From: an uncultured Sphingomonadaceae bacterium
GTDB lineage: Bacteria; Pseudomonadota; Alphaproteobacteria; Sphingomonadales; Sphingomonadaceae
Assembly: GCA_937920575.1 (NCBI GenBank)
Contig: CAKZSF010000011.1
Span: 1 to 6,293, forward strand
Direction: 5' to 3'
DNA length: 6,293 bases
Below the pieces are notes generated by a model that saw nothing but the letters and a program-made list of their open reading frames with translations, was not told the origin of the DNA and did not search any database. The translations under genes and the position numbers were made by a program. Below, in pieces: positions 1-4,837 of the stretch (positions within the stretch are counted from its first letter, which is position 1; every line of letters begins with the position of its first letter).

Positions 1-344
1 AGCAGGCGCTCATAGAGGAACCGAAACGCGCCGAAGCTTTCCAGTTTACCCTGCGCCAGATCAAATGCGGCGATGCGGGCCAGCGGGCCAATGAAATCAT
101 CGATGCCGTTCAGGCTGTGGCCGTCGGGCAATACGGATCGCAAGCATTTGAGCTCTTGATACATCACATATTGCTTGCGGATCGAGCTGCGCTCTTCGGA
201 GTCGCGGCCCCACAGGACGAAGGCGTCCTCGCGGCCCAGTCCGATATCCAGACTGCGCTTGATATAGCGCTGCTCGCCCGCGGTGAAGCTGGCAAACTCA
301 CGCATTTCAGCGATGGTCATGCTGGCGGCGTTGGTAACACTCAT
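1..344 (-). CDS. Unrecognised protein, N-terminal part (runs off left edge)
   Basis: The minus-strand frame from the ATG at 344-342 stays open to the window edge and gives 114 complete codons, beginning MSVTNAASMTIAEMREFASF. A clear Shine-Dalgarno AAGGGG (357-352 on the minus strand) lies 7 bases before this ATG, which supports the start; a second ATG nine codons in (320-318) is less well placed. The visible part is soluble-looking, with mixed charge, no signal peptide and no membrane segment. It has a charged stretch around residues 36-55 containing WGRDSEERSS. I do not recognise the family and give no function. It is co-directional with merC-thiS-thiG, but a 209-bp gap full of hairpins separates it from thiG, so it probably has its own promoter. 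That it is a real gene is well supported by the open frame and the ribosome binding site. Confidence 0.8.
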   Translation of the reverse strand, partial: MSVTNAASMTIAEMREFASFTAGEQRYIKRSLDIGLGREDAFVLWGRDSEERSSIRKQYVMYQELKCLRSVLPDGHSLNGIDDFIGPLARIAAFDLAQGKLESFGAFRFLYERL

Positions 345-456
345 GGCGAAGCCCCTTGTTCGATCAGGAGCAGTGTCCGCCAATATGGTTAAGATTGCGT
401 TTGGGATGTGTGGGTTTGATTGCCGAGAATTGGAGCTTCGCCCATTAACCGCAACG

Positions 457-473
457 TGTCGCTGTAAGCGACG
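457..473. repeat. Short inverted repeat, hairpin downstream of thiG
   Basis: GTCGCT (458-463) and AGCGAC (467-472) are perfect reverse complements around a 3-base loop, and a T-G pair can extend the stem outward. It lies about 80 bases past the thiG stop on the minus strand. No T-tract follows on either strand, so it is not a standard intrinsic terminator. It could stabilise the 3' end of the thiG mRNA or be part of a factor-dependent terminator. Confidence 0.5.
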
Positions 474-482
474 CCAGCGCAC

Positions 483-506
483 GACGGTGCGCCGTCCGGT
501 AGGACG
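483..506. repeat. Two overlapping alternative hairpins
   Basis: GACGG (483-487) pairs with CCGTC (492-496) around TGCG. The right arm overlaps a second perfect stem, CGTCC (493-497) with GGACG (502-506) around GGTA. The two stems share bases 493-496 and so cannot form together, which is the arrangement of mutually exclusive structures. The stems are only 5 bp, so chance in GC-rich DNA is possible. Confidence 0.35.
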
Positions 507-523
507 CCCCATCGGAGGCCTGA

Positions 524-545
524 GCGCAATTCATTGCGCGAATTG
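524..545. repeat. Overlapping inverted repeats next to the thiG stop
   Basis: GCGCAAT (524-530) and ATTGCGC (533-539) form a perfect 7-bp inverted repeat with a 2-base centre. The same stretch also holds CAATTC (527-532) and GAATTG (540-545), a second perfect inverted repeat. The block starts 9 bases beyond the thiG stop codon on the minus strand, the position where a terminator or mRNA-stabilising stem is expected. No T-run follows. The near-continuous dyad could equally be a protein-binding site. Confidence 0.45.
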
Positions 546-553
546 CCGTGAGA

Positions 554-1336
554 TCAAATAAGCCCCGCCAAAGGACTCGACGGATCAGCATATTTACGCC
601 GACCCATGCGGCCAGCCAGATACGCCTCGCGTCCGGCCTCCACTGCCAGTTTCATCGCACGCGCCATCCGCACCGGCTCTTTCGCCTCTGCAATCGCGGT
701 GTTCATCAGGATGCCATCGCAGCCCAGTTCCATGCCGACCGCGGCATCGCTGGCCGTGCCAACGCCCGCATCGACCAGCACGGGTACTTTCGCGCCCTCT
801 ACGATCAAGCGGATGGTGACCTGATTCTGGATGCCCAGCCCAGAGCCGATCGGTGCGCCCAGCGGCATCACCGCGACCGCGCCCGCATCCTCCAGCTGTT
901 GCGCCGCGATCGGATCATCGACGCAATAGACCATCGGTTTGAAACCTTCTTTGGCCAACACCTCTGTGGCGCGGATCGTTTCCACCATATTCGGGTAAAG
1001 CGTGCGCGCCTCGCCCAGCACTTCCAGCTTGACCAGATCCCAGCCGCCTGCCTCGCGCGCTAGCCGCAAAGTGCGGATCGCGTCGTCCGCAGTAAAGCAC
1101 CCGGCGGTGTTGGGCAGATAGGTGTACTTCTTGGGATCGATATAGTCGGTCAGCATCGGTGCCTTGGGATCGGTCACATTGACCCGCCGCACTGCAACCG
1201 TGATCATTTCCGCGCCCGATGCCTCCAGCGCAGCCGCGTTTTCCTCGAAATCCTTATATTTGCCGGTCCCGACAATCAGGCGCGAGGTGAAAGTTTGGCC
1301 AGCCACCGACCAGCTGTCATTGCTTTGCGTAGTCAT
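554..1336 (-). CDS. thiG: Thiazole synthase ThiG
   Basis: ThiG makes the thiazole phosphate half of thiamine in the cytoplasm from 1-deoxyxylulose 5-phosphate, dehydroglycine and the sulfur of the ThiS thiocarboxylate. The 260-residue product is a normal full-length ThiG, a TIM-barrel enzyme. Visible family signatures are LIVGTGKY (20-27), PNTAGC (75-80), WDLVKLEV (99-106) with the expected Schiff-base lysine K103, [12 protein letters not shown] (157-168) for phosphate binding, [10 protein letters not shown] (189-198) and [10 protein letters not shown] (207-216). The start ATG (1336-1334) follows AGGGG by 6 bases, and this Shine-Dalgarno overlaps the thiS stop codon, so translation is probably coupled to thiS. 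It is the last gene of the apparent merC-thiS-thiG operon. No thiO, thiE, thiF or thiC lies in the window. The identification is firm. Confidence 0.97.
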   Translation of the reverse strand: MTTQSNDSWSVAGQTFTSRLIVGTGKYKDFEENAAALEASGAEMITVAVRRVNVTDPKAPMLTDYIDPKKYTYLPNTAGCFTADDAIRTLRLAREAGGWDLVKLEVLGEARTLYPNMVETIRATEVLAKEGFKPMVYCVDDPIAAQQLEDAGAVAVMPLGAPIGSGLGIQNQVTIRLIVEGAKVPVLVDAGVGTASDAAVGMELGCDGILMNTAIAEAKEPVRMARAMKLAVEAGREAYLAGRMGRRKYADPSSPLAGLI

Positions 1337-1345
1337 TTCCGGCCC

Positions 1346-1555
1346 CTAGCCCCCGCCTACAAAATGGACGATTTCAAGATTGTCGCCGTCGCTCAGCGCG
1401 ATCTCGGCCAGCTGTGATCGCGGCGCGATTTCACCATTATGCTCGACCGCGACTTTCTTCGGGTCAAGCTCTAGCGACATTACAAATTCGGCAATGCTGC
1501 CCGGGTGGGCTCGATAGCTGTCGCCGTTGACGGTCAAGGAAAGCATGGCACTCAT
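1346..1555 (-). CDS. thiS: Sulfur carrier protein ThiS
   Basis: ThiS is a small ubiquitin-fold protein. Its C-terminal glycine is adenylated and converted to a thiocarboxylate that donates sulfur to ThiG. The 69-residue product ends in VGGG, so the essential C-terminal Gly-Gly is present, preceded by the typical DGDNLEIVHFVGGG tail; the N-terminal strand reads LSLTVNG. The start at 1555 is a choice: the ATG three codons later (1546-1544) gives 66 residues, closer to the usual ThiS length of about 65-67, and neither start has a strong Shine-Dalgarno. Both lie in or beside an inverted repeat (1546-1565). It sits 18 bases after the MerC-domain gene and 9 bases before thiG, which is its natural partner. 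The identification is firm; the exact start is not. Confidence 0.94.
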   Translation of the reverse strand: MSAMLSLTVNGDSYRAHPGSIAEFVMSLELDPKKVAVEHNGEIAPRSQLAEIALSDGDNLEIVHFVGGG

Positions 1556-1565
1556 ACCAGTGCCA
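1546..1565 (-). repeat. Hairpin over the thiS start codon
   Basis: TGGCACT (1546-1552) and AGTGCCA (1559-1565) are perfect 7-base inverted repeats separated by 6 bases. In the mRNA the upstream candidate ATG of thiS (1555-1553) falls in the loop, and the downstream one (1546-1544) overlaps the base of the stem. This could limit thiS initiation or mark a processing point between merC and thiS. The structure is directly visible; the role is inference. Confidence 0.5.
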
Positions 1566-1573
1566 GATAGCGC

Positions 1574-1945
1574 TCAATGCGAATGGCGCAAGTTCATGAT
1601 GTGCCCGAAGGCGACCAAAATGACCCCGATCACGGTCAGCGCGGCCTCCATCCAGCCATGCCCGGACGCCAATGCACCGCCCATAAACATCAATCCGCCC
1701 ATCGCGACAGCAGCGGGCAAAATGCGTTTGTGATGCAAGGCACCCAAACCGATCGCAACGGCGGCAACAATCATAGCCAGCACCAAGCCATATTTGTGAA
1801 TCGCAGGCGAGAGCAGGAACTGGCTGCCCAGGCCCAACCCGGCGACGAGAACAATGGCCAACAAGCAATGCAGCAGGCAAAGGCCCGAGATTATCACGCC
1901 CAGACGGTCGAGCCGTTGGCGAGTCGAGAGCTTGTACTCCTGCAT
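1574..1945 (-). CDS. MerC-domain integral membrane protein (probable metal-related)
   Basis: The 123-residue product looks like the MerC family of small four-helix inner-membrane proteins, first known from mercury uptake in mer operons but widespread as stand-alone proteins in alphaproteobacteria. Hydrophobic segments lie at about 16-36, 53-70, 75-93 and 99-117. The first helix carries the family's Cys-x-x-His-Cys motif (C23, H26, C27), a plausible metal-binding site. Further histidines are H50, H71, H72, H96, H115, H121 and H123, the last two at the very C-terminus. No merR, merT, merP or merA is present, so a role in mercury resistance is unlikely. The start ATG (1945-1943) has no clear Shine-Dalgarno and may be on a nearly leaderless mRNA. 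A Zur-like operator lies 10-30 bases upstream. A role in zinc or other divalent metal handling is inferred from that site. It appears to be the first gene of an operon with thiS and thiG. Confidence 0.85.
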   Translation of the reverse strand: MQEYKLSTRQRLDRLGVIISGLCLLHCLLAIVLVAGLGLGSQFLLSPAIHKYGLVLAMIVAAVAIGLGALHHKRILPAAVAMGGLMFMGGALASGHGWMEAALTVIGVILVAFGHIMNLRHSH

Positions 1946-1955
1946 GGGCGCCTAT

Positions 1956-1976
1956 GTATGTTACACTATTACCTAC
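1956..1976. promoter_or_regulatory. Zur-like operator between merC-domain gene and ctaA
   Basis: The core TGTTACACTATTACC (1959-1973) agrees at 11 of 14 defined positions with TGTTATAnTATAACA, the core of the enterobacterial Zur box as I know it. The site is a pseudo-palindrome centred on C1966: of the 10 base pairs between 1956 and 1976, 7 are complementary (all except 1964/1968, 1962/1970 and 1959/1973), a dyad size typical of Fur-family dimers. It lies 10-30 bases upstream of the MerC-domain start, where binding would block its promoter, and about 60-80 bases upstream of ctaA. The match is seen directly; assignment to Zur rather than another Fur-family repressor is inference. Confidence 0.55.
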
Positions 1977-1993
1977 CGCAAGGACTATTGCGG
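1976..1993. repeat. Perfect inverted repeat CCGCAA/TTGCGG in divergent control region
   Basis: CCGCAA (1976-1981) and TTGCGG (1988-1993) are perfect 6-base inverted repeats separated by 6 bases. A third TTGCGG occurs at 2003-2008. The repeat directly abuts the Zur-like site, sharing base 1976. It could be a second operator for the divergent ctaA or merC promoters. A TTGACT at 1998-2003 resembles a -35 element for ctaA, but I found no convincing -10 partner. Confidence 0.4.
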
Positions 1994-2019
1994 AAAATTG
2001 ACTTGCGGCGCGCCGGATT

Positions 2020-2033
2020 CCCAACCAATTGGG
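2020..2033 (+). repeat. Small hairpin just before the ctaA start
   Basis: CCCAA (2020-2024) pairs with TTGGG (2029-2033), ending 5 bases before the ctaA ATG at 2039. The perfect 8-base palindrome CCAATTGG (2025-2032) lies inside it. The right arm is the only Shine-Dalgarno-like sequence near this start, so folding would hide it. The stem is short and may be accidental. Confidence 0.3.
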
Positions 2034-2038
2034 CTGTC

Positions 2039-3106
2039 ATGGCGAGAACGGCCCAAACAGAGACACTGGCACAGCCAAGTGTAAGCGCCACACAGCGGCC
2101 CATGGCGCTGGCCAACTGGCTGCTGTTTGTCGCGGTGCTGGTTCTGATCATTGTCGGCGTGGGCGGAATTACGCGCCTGACCGAGAGCGGCCTTTCGATC
2201 ACTGAATGGAACGTCGTGACAGGAATTCTGCCACCGCTGAGCGATTCGGCGTGGCGCGCGGAGTTTGATCTTTATCGCCAGACGGCAGAATACAAATTTG
2301 AAAGCGGCCCGGCCGGAATGGATCTGGCGGCGTTCAAATTCATCTATTTCTGGGAGTGGTTTCACCGCTTGCTTGGTCGCGTGATCGGGCTTGCTTATGC
2401 TCTGCCCTTTGCGTGGTTTTGGATCAGGCGCGCGATTCCGACGGGCTATACGTGGCGTCTGTTCGCAATGATGGCGCTGATCGGTCTGCAGGGGGCCCTG
2501 GGCTGGTATATGGTTTCCTCGGGCGTGGGCGACACCGATTTGACGGATGTCAGCCACTTCCGCCTTTCCGCGCATTTGCTGACCGCGTTTTTCCTGCTGG
2601 CGGGCCTCGTCTGGACCGCGCTCGATTTGCGGCAGCTGGCCAAGAATAGCGATGCACGCCCTGCCGGTTTCACGGGACTTGCCTGGGTCACGTCGATCAT
2701 CCTGTTTGTTCAAATGCTGCTGGGCGCATGGGTGGCGGGGCTGAATGCAGGCCATGTCACCAAAAGCTGGCCGACGATGATCAATGGCGATTGGTTCCCG
2801 CCGGTCGATTGGAGCCAAGGCGCAATCTGGGCCTTTACCCATGATCCGTTTCTGCTCCATTGGCTGCACCGCTGGTGGGCATGGATCGCGGTGATTGCAT
2901 TGGTTGTGATGGCACGCGCAGTGCGCAAGGCGGGCTCACGCCCAGCGTCCATTGCGATCCATTCGGCCTTTGGTGTGCAGATTTTGCTGGGGATCGCGAC
3001 CGTGATGACGGGCGTGTCCCTCTGGATTGCCGTGCTGCATCAATTCGTCGGTGCACTGCTGGTTGCGGCCACCGCATGGGGTGCGCATCAGCTGGGGCGC
3101 CAGTGA
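2039..3106 (+). CDS. ctaA: Heme A synthase, COX15/CtaA family (type 2)
   Basis: CtaA oxidises the C8 methyl of heme O to the formyl group of heme A in the inner membrane, supplying aa3-type cytochrome c oxidase. From the ATG at 2039 the product is 355 residues, the usual size for the alphaproteobacterial/mitochondrial COX15 type, with about eight membrane helices. Signatures are GGITRLTESGLSITEW (42-57), the characteristic soluble segment GPAGMDLAAFKFIYFWEW (90-107), and four histidines matching the conserved heme-ligand positions: H109 in EWFHR, H179, H277 in LHWLHR and H334 in LHQ. The open frame extends much further upstream, but that part overlaps merC antisense and is not CtaA-like. The start at 2039 is preferred because family members begin about 20 residues before the first helix; an ATG at 2102 is the alternative. 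Shine-Dalgarno is weak. It is the first gene of an operon with cutA. Confidence 0.95.
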   Translation: MARTAQTETLAQPSVSATQRPMALANWLLFVAVLVLIIVGVGGITRLTESGLSITEWNVVTGILPPLSDSAWRAEFDLYRQTAEYKFESGPAGMDLAAFKFIYFWEWFHRLLGRVIGLAYALPFAWFWIRRAIPTGYTWRLFAMMALIGLQGALGWYMVSSGVGDTDLTDVSHFRLSAHLLTAFFLLAGLVWTALDLRQLAKNSDARPAGFTGLAWVTSIILFVQMLLGAWVAGLNAGHVTKSWPTMINGDWFPPVDWSQGAIWAFTHDPFLLHWLHRWWAWIAVIALVVMARAVRKAGSRPASIAIHSAFGVQILLGIATVMTGVSLWIAVLHQFVGALLVAATAWGAHQLGRQ

Positions 3107-3447
3107 CCAGAACTGCGCCTGCTTTGGTCTGGAGCCCTTGCCCAGATGTTAATTCGGCCAAGGCGCTTGCCCATTCCCTGCTTGACGAACACCTGATAGT
3201 CTGTGCCAATATCATTCCGTCGGTTCATTCTGTCTTTGAATGGAACGGCGAGCGGGGCGAGTCAGCAGAAGTGGGGTTGCTGGTGAAGACAAGATTGGAT
3301 CAGCTTGAGGCCGTGTGCCACGCGATCGAACGGTTGCACCCCTATGACACGCCCGTGGCAATGGGCTGGAAAGCGGATGCGGCCAACACGGCTACGCTGA
3401 ATTGGATGGCGATGATGGGCGGGGCAAACGAGATTGGCGATGGTTGA
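3103..3447 (+). CDS. cutA: CutA family divalent-cation tolerance protein
   Basis: CutA is a small trimeric cytoplasmic protein linked genetically to tolerance of copper and other divalent metals; its molecular role is unsettled. The 114-residue product has the normal length and a ferredoxin-like pattern, with the family motif CANIIP (34-39) followed by VHSVFEWNGE (41-50), and HPYDTP (79-84). The usual HPYE glutamate is aspartate here (D82), a conservative change at a residue proposed to bind metal. The start is GTG at 3103, overlapping the ctaA stop as GTGA, so translation is probably coupled. Upstream in-frame codons lie inside ctaA and encode nothing CutA-like. Pairing with ctaA is suggestive because cytochrome oxidase assembly also needs copper, but the gene order alone does not prove a functional link. 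Confidence 0.93.
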   Translation: MTRTAPALVWSPCPDVNSAKALAHSLLDEHLIVCANIIPSVHSVFEWNGERGESAEVGLLVKTRLDQLEAVCHAIERLHPYDTPVAMGWKADAANTATLNWMAMMGGANEIGDG

Positions 3448-4165
3448 TCGGAGAGAGGTTCTCATTCGGGGGGCGGTTCTTTCGCTCGGCCTAGGCGTGG
3501 TCGGCGCTCAACCCGCGCTGGCGAACAGCCCGCATCTATTCAATCCCGGCCGGCGACCAATGGTCTACACCCGCAGAATTGTGCGCGGTTTGCCCGGAGG
3601 TGGGGCGATCGTCGTAGAGCGGTCTTTTGAGATCAGTTTCGTTGAATTGGCTGGCGACGGTTTTGAAGTGGTTGGAAGGCAGATCGATGTGTCGGTGGAC
3701 GCACCTGCCCCGCTGCAGGCCTTCGCTGATATTGAACGCAATCGGGTTGAAACCGGCTTGTTTCCCCTTGCACTGAACGGATTGGGCATGATCCGGTCTA
3801 AGGAAGCCTTTTCGCCGCAAGAAGCAACGCAGAAGGCTGTGGCCGAAGCCACCGCAATGGCTGCCAACACTGACACCATCGCTGATCCGAAGTTGTTCCG
3901 CCAGTTCCTGCAACAGGTTCAACAATCCGCCGCGCAATTTATGAGTCAGCTGCCGGTCGATTTGTTCGCCCCTTCGACACAGCCAATTGTCTTGCGGCGC
4001 GAATTGCCGCTGCCCGGCGACCTGTCTGGCGAGGTTGAGGTCATCTATAGGAGCGCAGCCGATCCATCCACTGGTCTGCTGACAACGGCGCAACGTGCAG
4101 TCACCACGCGCATTGGTAACGACAGCAGAACAGCACAAGAAGCCTGGTCCCTAACGCCCGCGTGA
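3440..4165 (+). CDS. Exported protein with twin-arginine signal, family unknown
   Basis: The 241-residue product starts MVDRREVLIRG and continues with a hydrophobic stretch (12-23) and a QPALA cleavage-like site, with predicted cleavage after A28. Arg4-Arg5 in the DRREVLI context fits a Tat signal; Sec export remains possible. The mature part is soluble, with beta-rich character early, a GLFPLALNGLGMI segment near the middle, then an Ala/Gln-rich probably helical stretch containing FRQFLQQVQQSAAQF, and a final strand-rich part. It has no cysteine, so it is not a lipoprotein and has no disulfides. I do not recognise the family. The ATG at 3440 overlaps the end of cutA by 8 bases; a TTG at 3434 would add two residues. 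Overlap implies cotranscription with ctaA and cutA. Periplasmic location is inferred from the signal. Confidence 0.85.
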   Translation: MVDRREVLIRGAVLSLGLGVVGAQPALANSPHLFNPGRRPMVYTRRIVRGLPGGGAIVVERSFEISFVELAGDGFEVVGRQIDVSVDAPAPLQAFADIERNRVETGLFPLALNGLGMIRSKEAFSPQEATQKAVAEATAMAANTDTIADPKLFRQFLQQVQQSAAQFMSQLPVDLFAPSTQPIVLRRELPLPGDLSGEVEVIYRSAADPSTGLLTTAQRAVTTRIGNDSRTAQEAWSLTPA

Positions 4166-4177
4166 GACCTCAGAAAA

Positions 4178-4205
4178 CGCCCGCAGGATTGGGCGGTATT
4201 ATTTT
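4178..4205 (+). terminator. Intrinsic terminator after the ctaA operon
   Basis: CGCCC (4178-4182) pairs with GGGCG (4191-4195) around an 8-base loop, followed by the T-rich TATTATTTT (4197-4205). It starts 13 bases after the stop of the exported protein gene. The stem is short but fully GC and the T-tract is reasonable, so moderate termination is expected before rplM. Confidence 0.6.
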
Positions 4206-4231
4206 ACCTCCTCTGTGAGGCGCGGATTTGC

Positions 4232-4260
4232 TTGACTTTTGGCACCCAGCCGAACAAATG
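4232..4260 (+). promoter_or_regulatory. Candidate rplM-rpsI promoter
   Basis: TTGACT (4232-4237) is a near-consensus -35 box. At 16-17 bases spacing lies ACAAATG (4254-4260, with preceding A), a weak -10. The position, just after the preceding terminator and with about 90 bases of leader before rplM, fits a housekeeping promoter. The -35 is convincing and the -10 is not. Confidence 0.45.
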
Positions 4261-4315
4261 GCGCGCGTTTCGTGGATCGCGTGGCAGCTCTGCTGACAGA
4301 TTCGCAATGCACAAT

Positions 4316-4350
4316 CCGGCCAACGGGCTGGAACTGAAATCATAAGGAAG
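4316..4350 (+). promoter_or_regulatory. rplM leader: hairpin and Shine-Dalgarno
   Basis: CCGGCC (4316-4321) pairs with GGCTGG (4326-4331), one G-U pair included, around the loop AACG. Thirteen bases later comes a strong Shine-Dalgarno, AAGGAAG (4344-4350), 7 bases before the rplM ATG, which fixes that start. Ribosomal protein operons often use leader structures for feedback control; whether this stem does so is unknown. Confidence 0.5.
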
Positions 4351-4357
4351 AAAGCCG

Positions 4358-4837
4358 ATGAAGGCGCTGACCAAACAGACCCGGTCGATCAAACCGGCCG
4401 AGGTCGAAAAGAAATGGCATTTGATTGATGCAGAAGGCCTGGTTGTAGGCCGTGTTGCGGTGATCATCGCTAACCTGTTGCGTGGCAAGCACAAGACCAG
4501 CTTCACCCCGCATGTTGATTGTGGCGATCACGTGATCGTGATCAATGCTGACAAGGTGAAATTCACCGGCAACAAGACCGCGAACAAGAAATATTATCGC
4601 CACACCGGCCACCCCGGCGGCATCAAGGAAACCACGCCAGAGAAAATTCTGGAAGGCAAATTCCCTGAGCGCGTGTTGGAGAAGGCGGTTGAGCGCATGA
4701 TCCCGACAGGCCCACTGGGCCGCGATCAAATGCGTTCGCTGCACCTGTATAACGGCACCGAGCATCCGCATGATGGCGCAAAGCCTGAAGTGCTCGACGT
4801 TGCTTCCCTGAATCGTAAGAACAAGGTGAACGGCTGA
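4358..4837 (+). CDS. rplM: Large-subunit ribosomal protein L13 (uL13)
   Basis: L13 is an early-assembly protein of the 50S subunit that binds 23S rRNA. The 159-residue product shows the family opening [15 protein letters not shown] (20-34), LRGKHK (41-46), the [10 protein letters not shown] block (79-88), [13 protein letters not shown] and the closing [11 protein letters not shown]. It is about 17 residues longer than the 142-residue E. coli protein, mostly at the C-terminus after EHPH, plus a few residues at the N-terminus. A strong Shine-Dalgarno 7 bases upstream supports the start. Its TGA stop overlaps the rpsI ATG by one base, the usual rplM-rpsI pairing, so the two proteins are made from one mRNA. 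Confidence 0.98.
   Translation: MKALTKQTRSIKPAEVEKKWHLIDAEGLVVGRVAVIIANLLRGKHKTSFTPHVDCGDHVIVINADKVKFTGNKTANKKYYRHTGHPGGIKETTPEKILEGKFPERVLEKAVERMIPTGPLGRDQMRSLHLYNGTEHPHDGAKPEVLDVASLNRKNKVNG

Larger units (their letters stand above)
345..553. other. Non-coding gap between thiG and the partial gene
   Basis: I see no convincing gene in these 209 bases. Short open frames cross the gap on the plus strand, but they overlap the real minus-strand genes and lack ribosome binding sites. The half nearest thiG (about 455-545) is packed with inverted repeats, listed separately. The half nearest the left gene (345-450) should hold that gene's promoter, but I could not pick out a convincing -35/-10 pair. 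Confidence 0.6.

Noticed and set aside
548..1063. 171-codon plus-strand open frame over thiG
   Set aside because: Antisense shadow of thiG with Arg/His-rich composition and no recognisable motif.
554..1555. Thiamine pyrophosphate riboswitch upstream of the thiamine genes
   Set aside because: I looked for the conserved CUGAGA and ACCUGA-type elements upstream of thiS and merC. The gaps are only 18 and 9 bases within the operon, and the control region upstream of merC does not show them.
1574..1945. Mercury-resistance (mer) operon
   Set aside because: Only a MerC-type protein is present. There is no merR, merT, merP or merA in the window, and the context is thiamine synthesis.
1577..2038. Long upstream in-frame extension of the ctaA reading frame (would give a 509-residue protein)
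   Set aside because: The extension is antisense to merC and the control region, is low in hydrophobicity and rich in Gln, His and Arg, and does not resemble any CtaA N-terminus. The ATG at 2039 gives a normal-length protein.
1985..2869. 294-codon open frame on the minus strand inside ctaA
   Set aside because: It mirrors ctaA, its product is an Arg/Gln/Pro/His-rich shadow-type sequence, and the plus-strand frame is unmistakable heme A synthase.
3434..3439. TTG start for the exported protein
   Set aside because: It would add only two residues before an ATG directly in line with the twin-arginine motif; the ATG at 3440 is the simpler choice.
3536..4138. 200-codon minus-strand open frame opposite the exported protein
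   Set aside because: No ribosome binding site or domain. The plus-strand frame has a signal peptide, operon overlap and ordinary composition, so it is the real gene.
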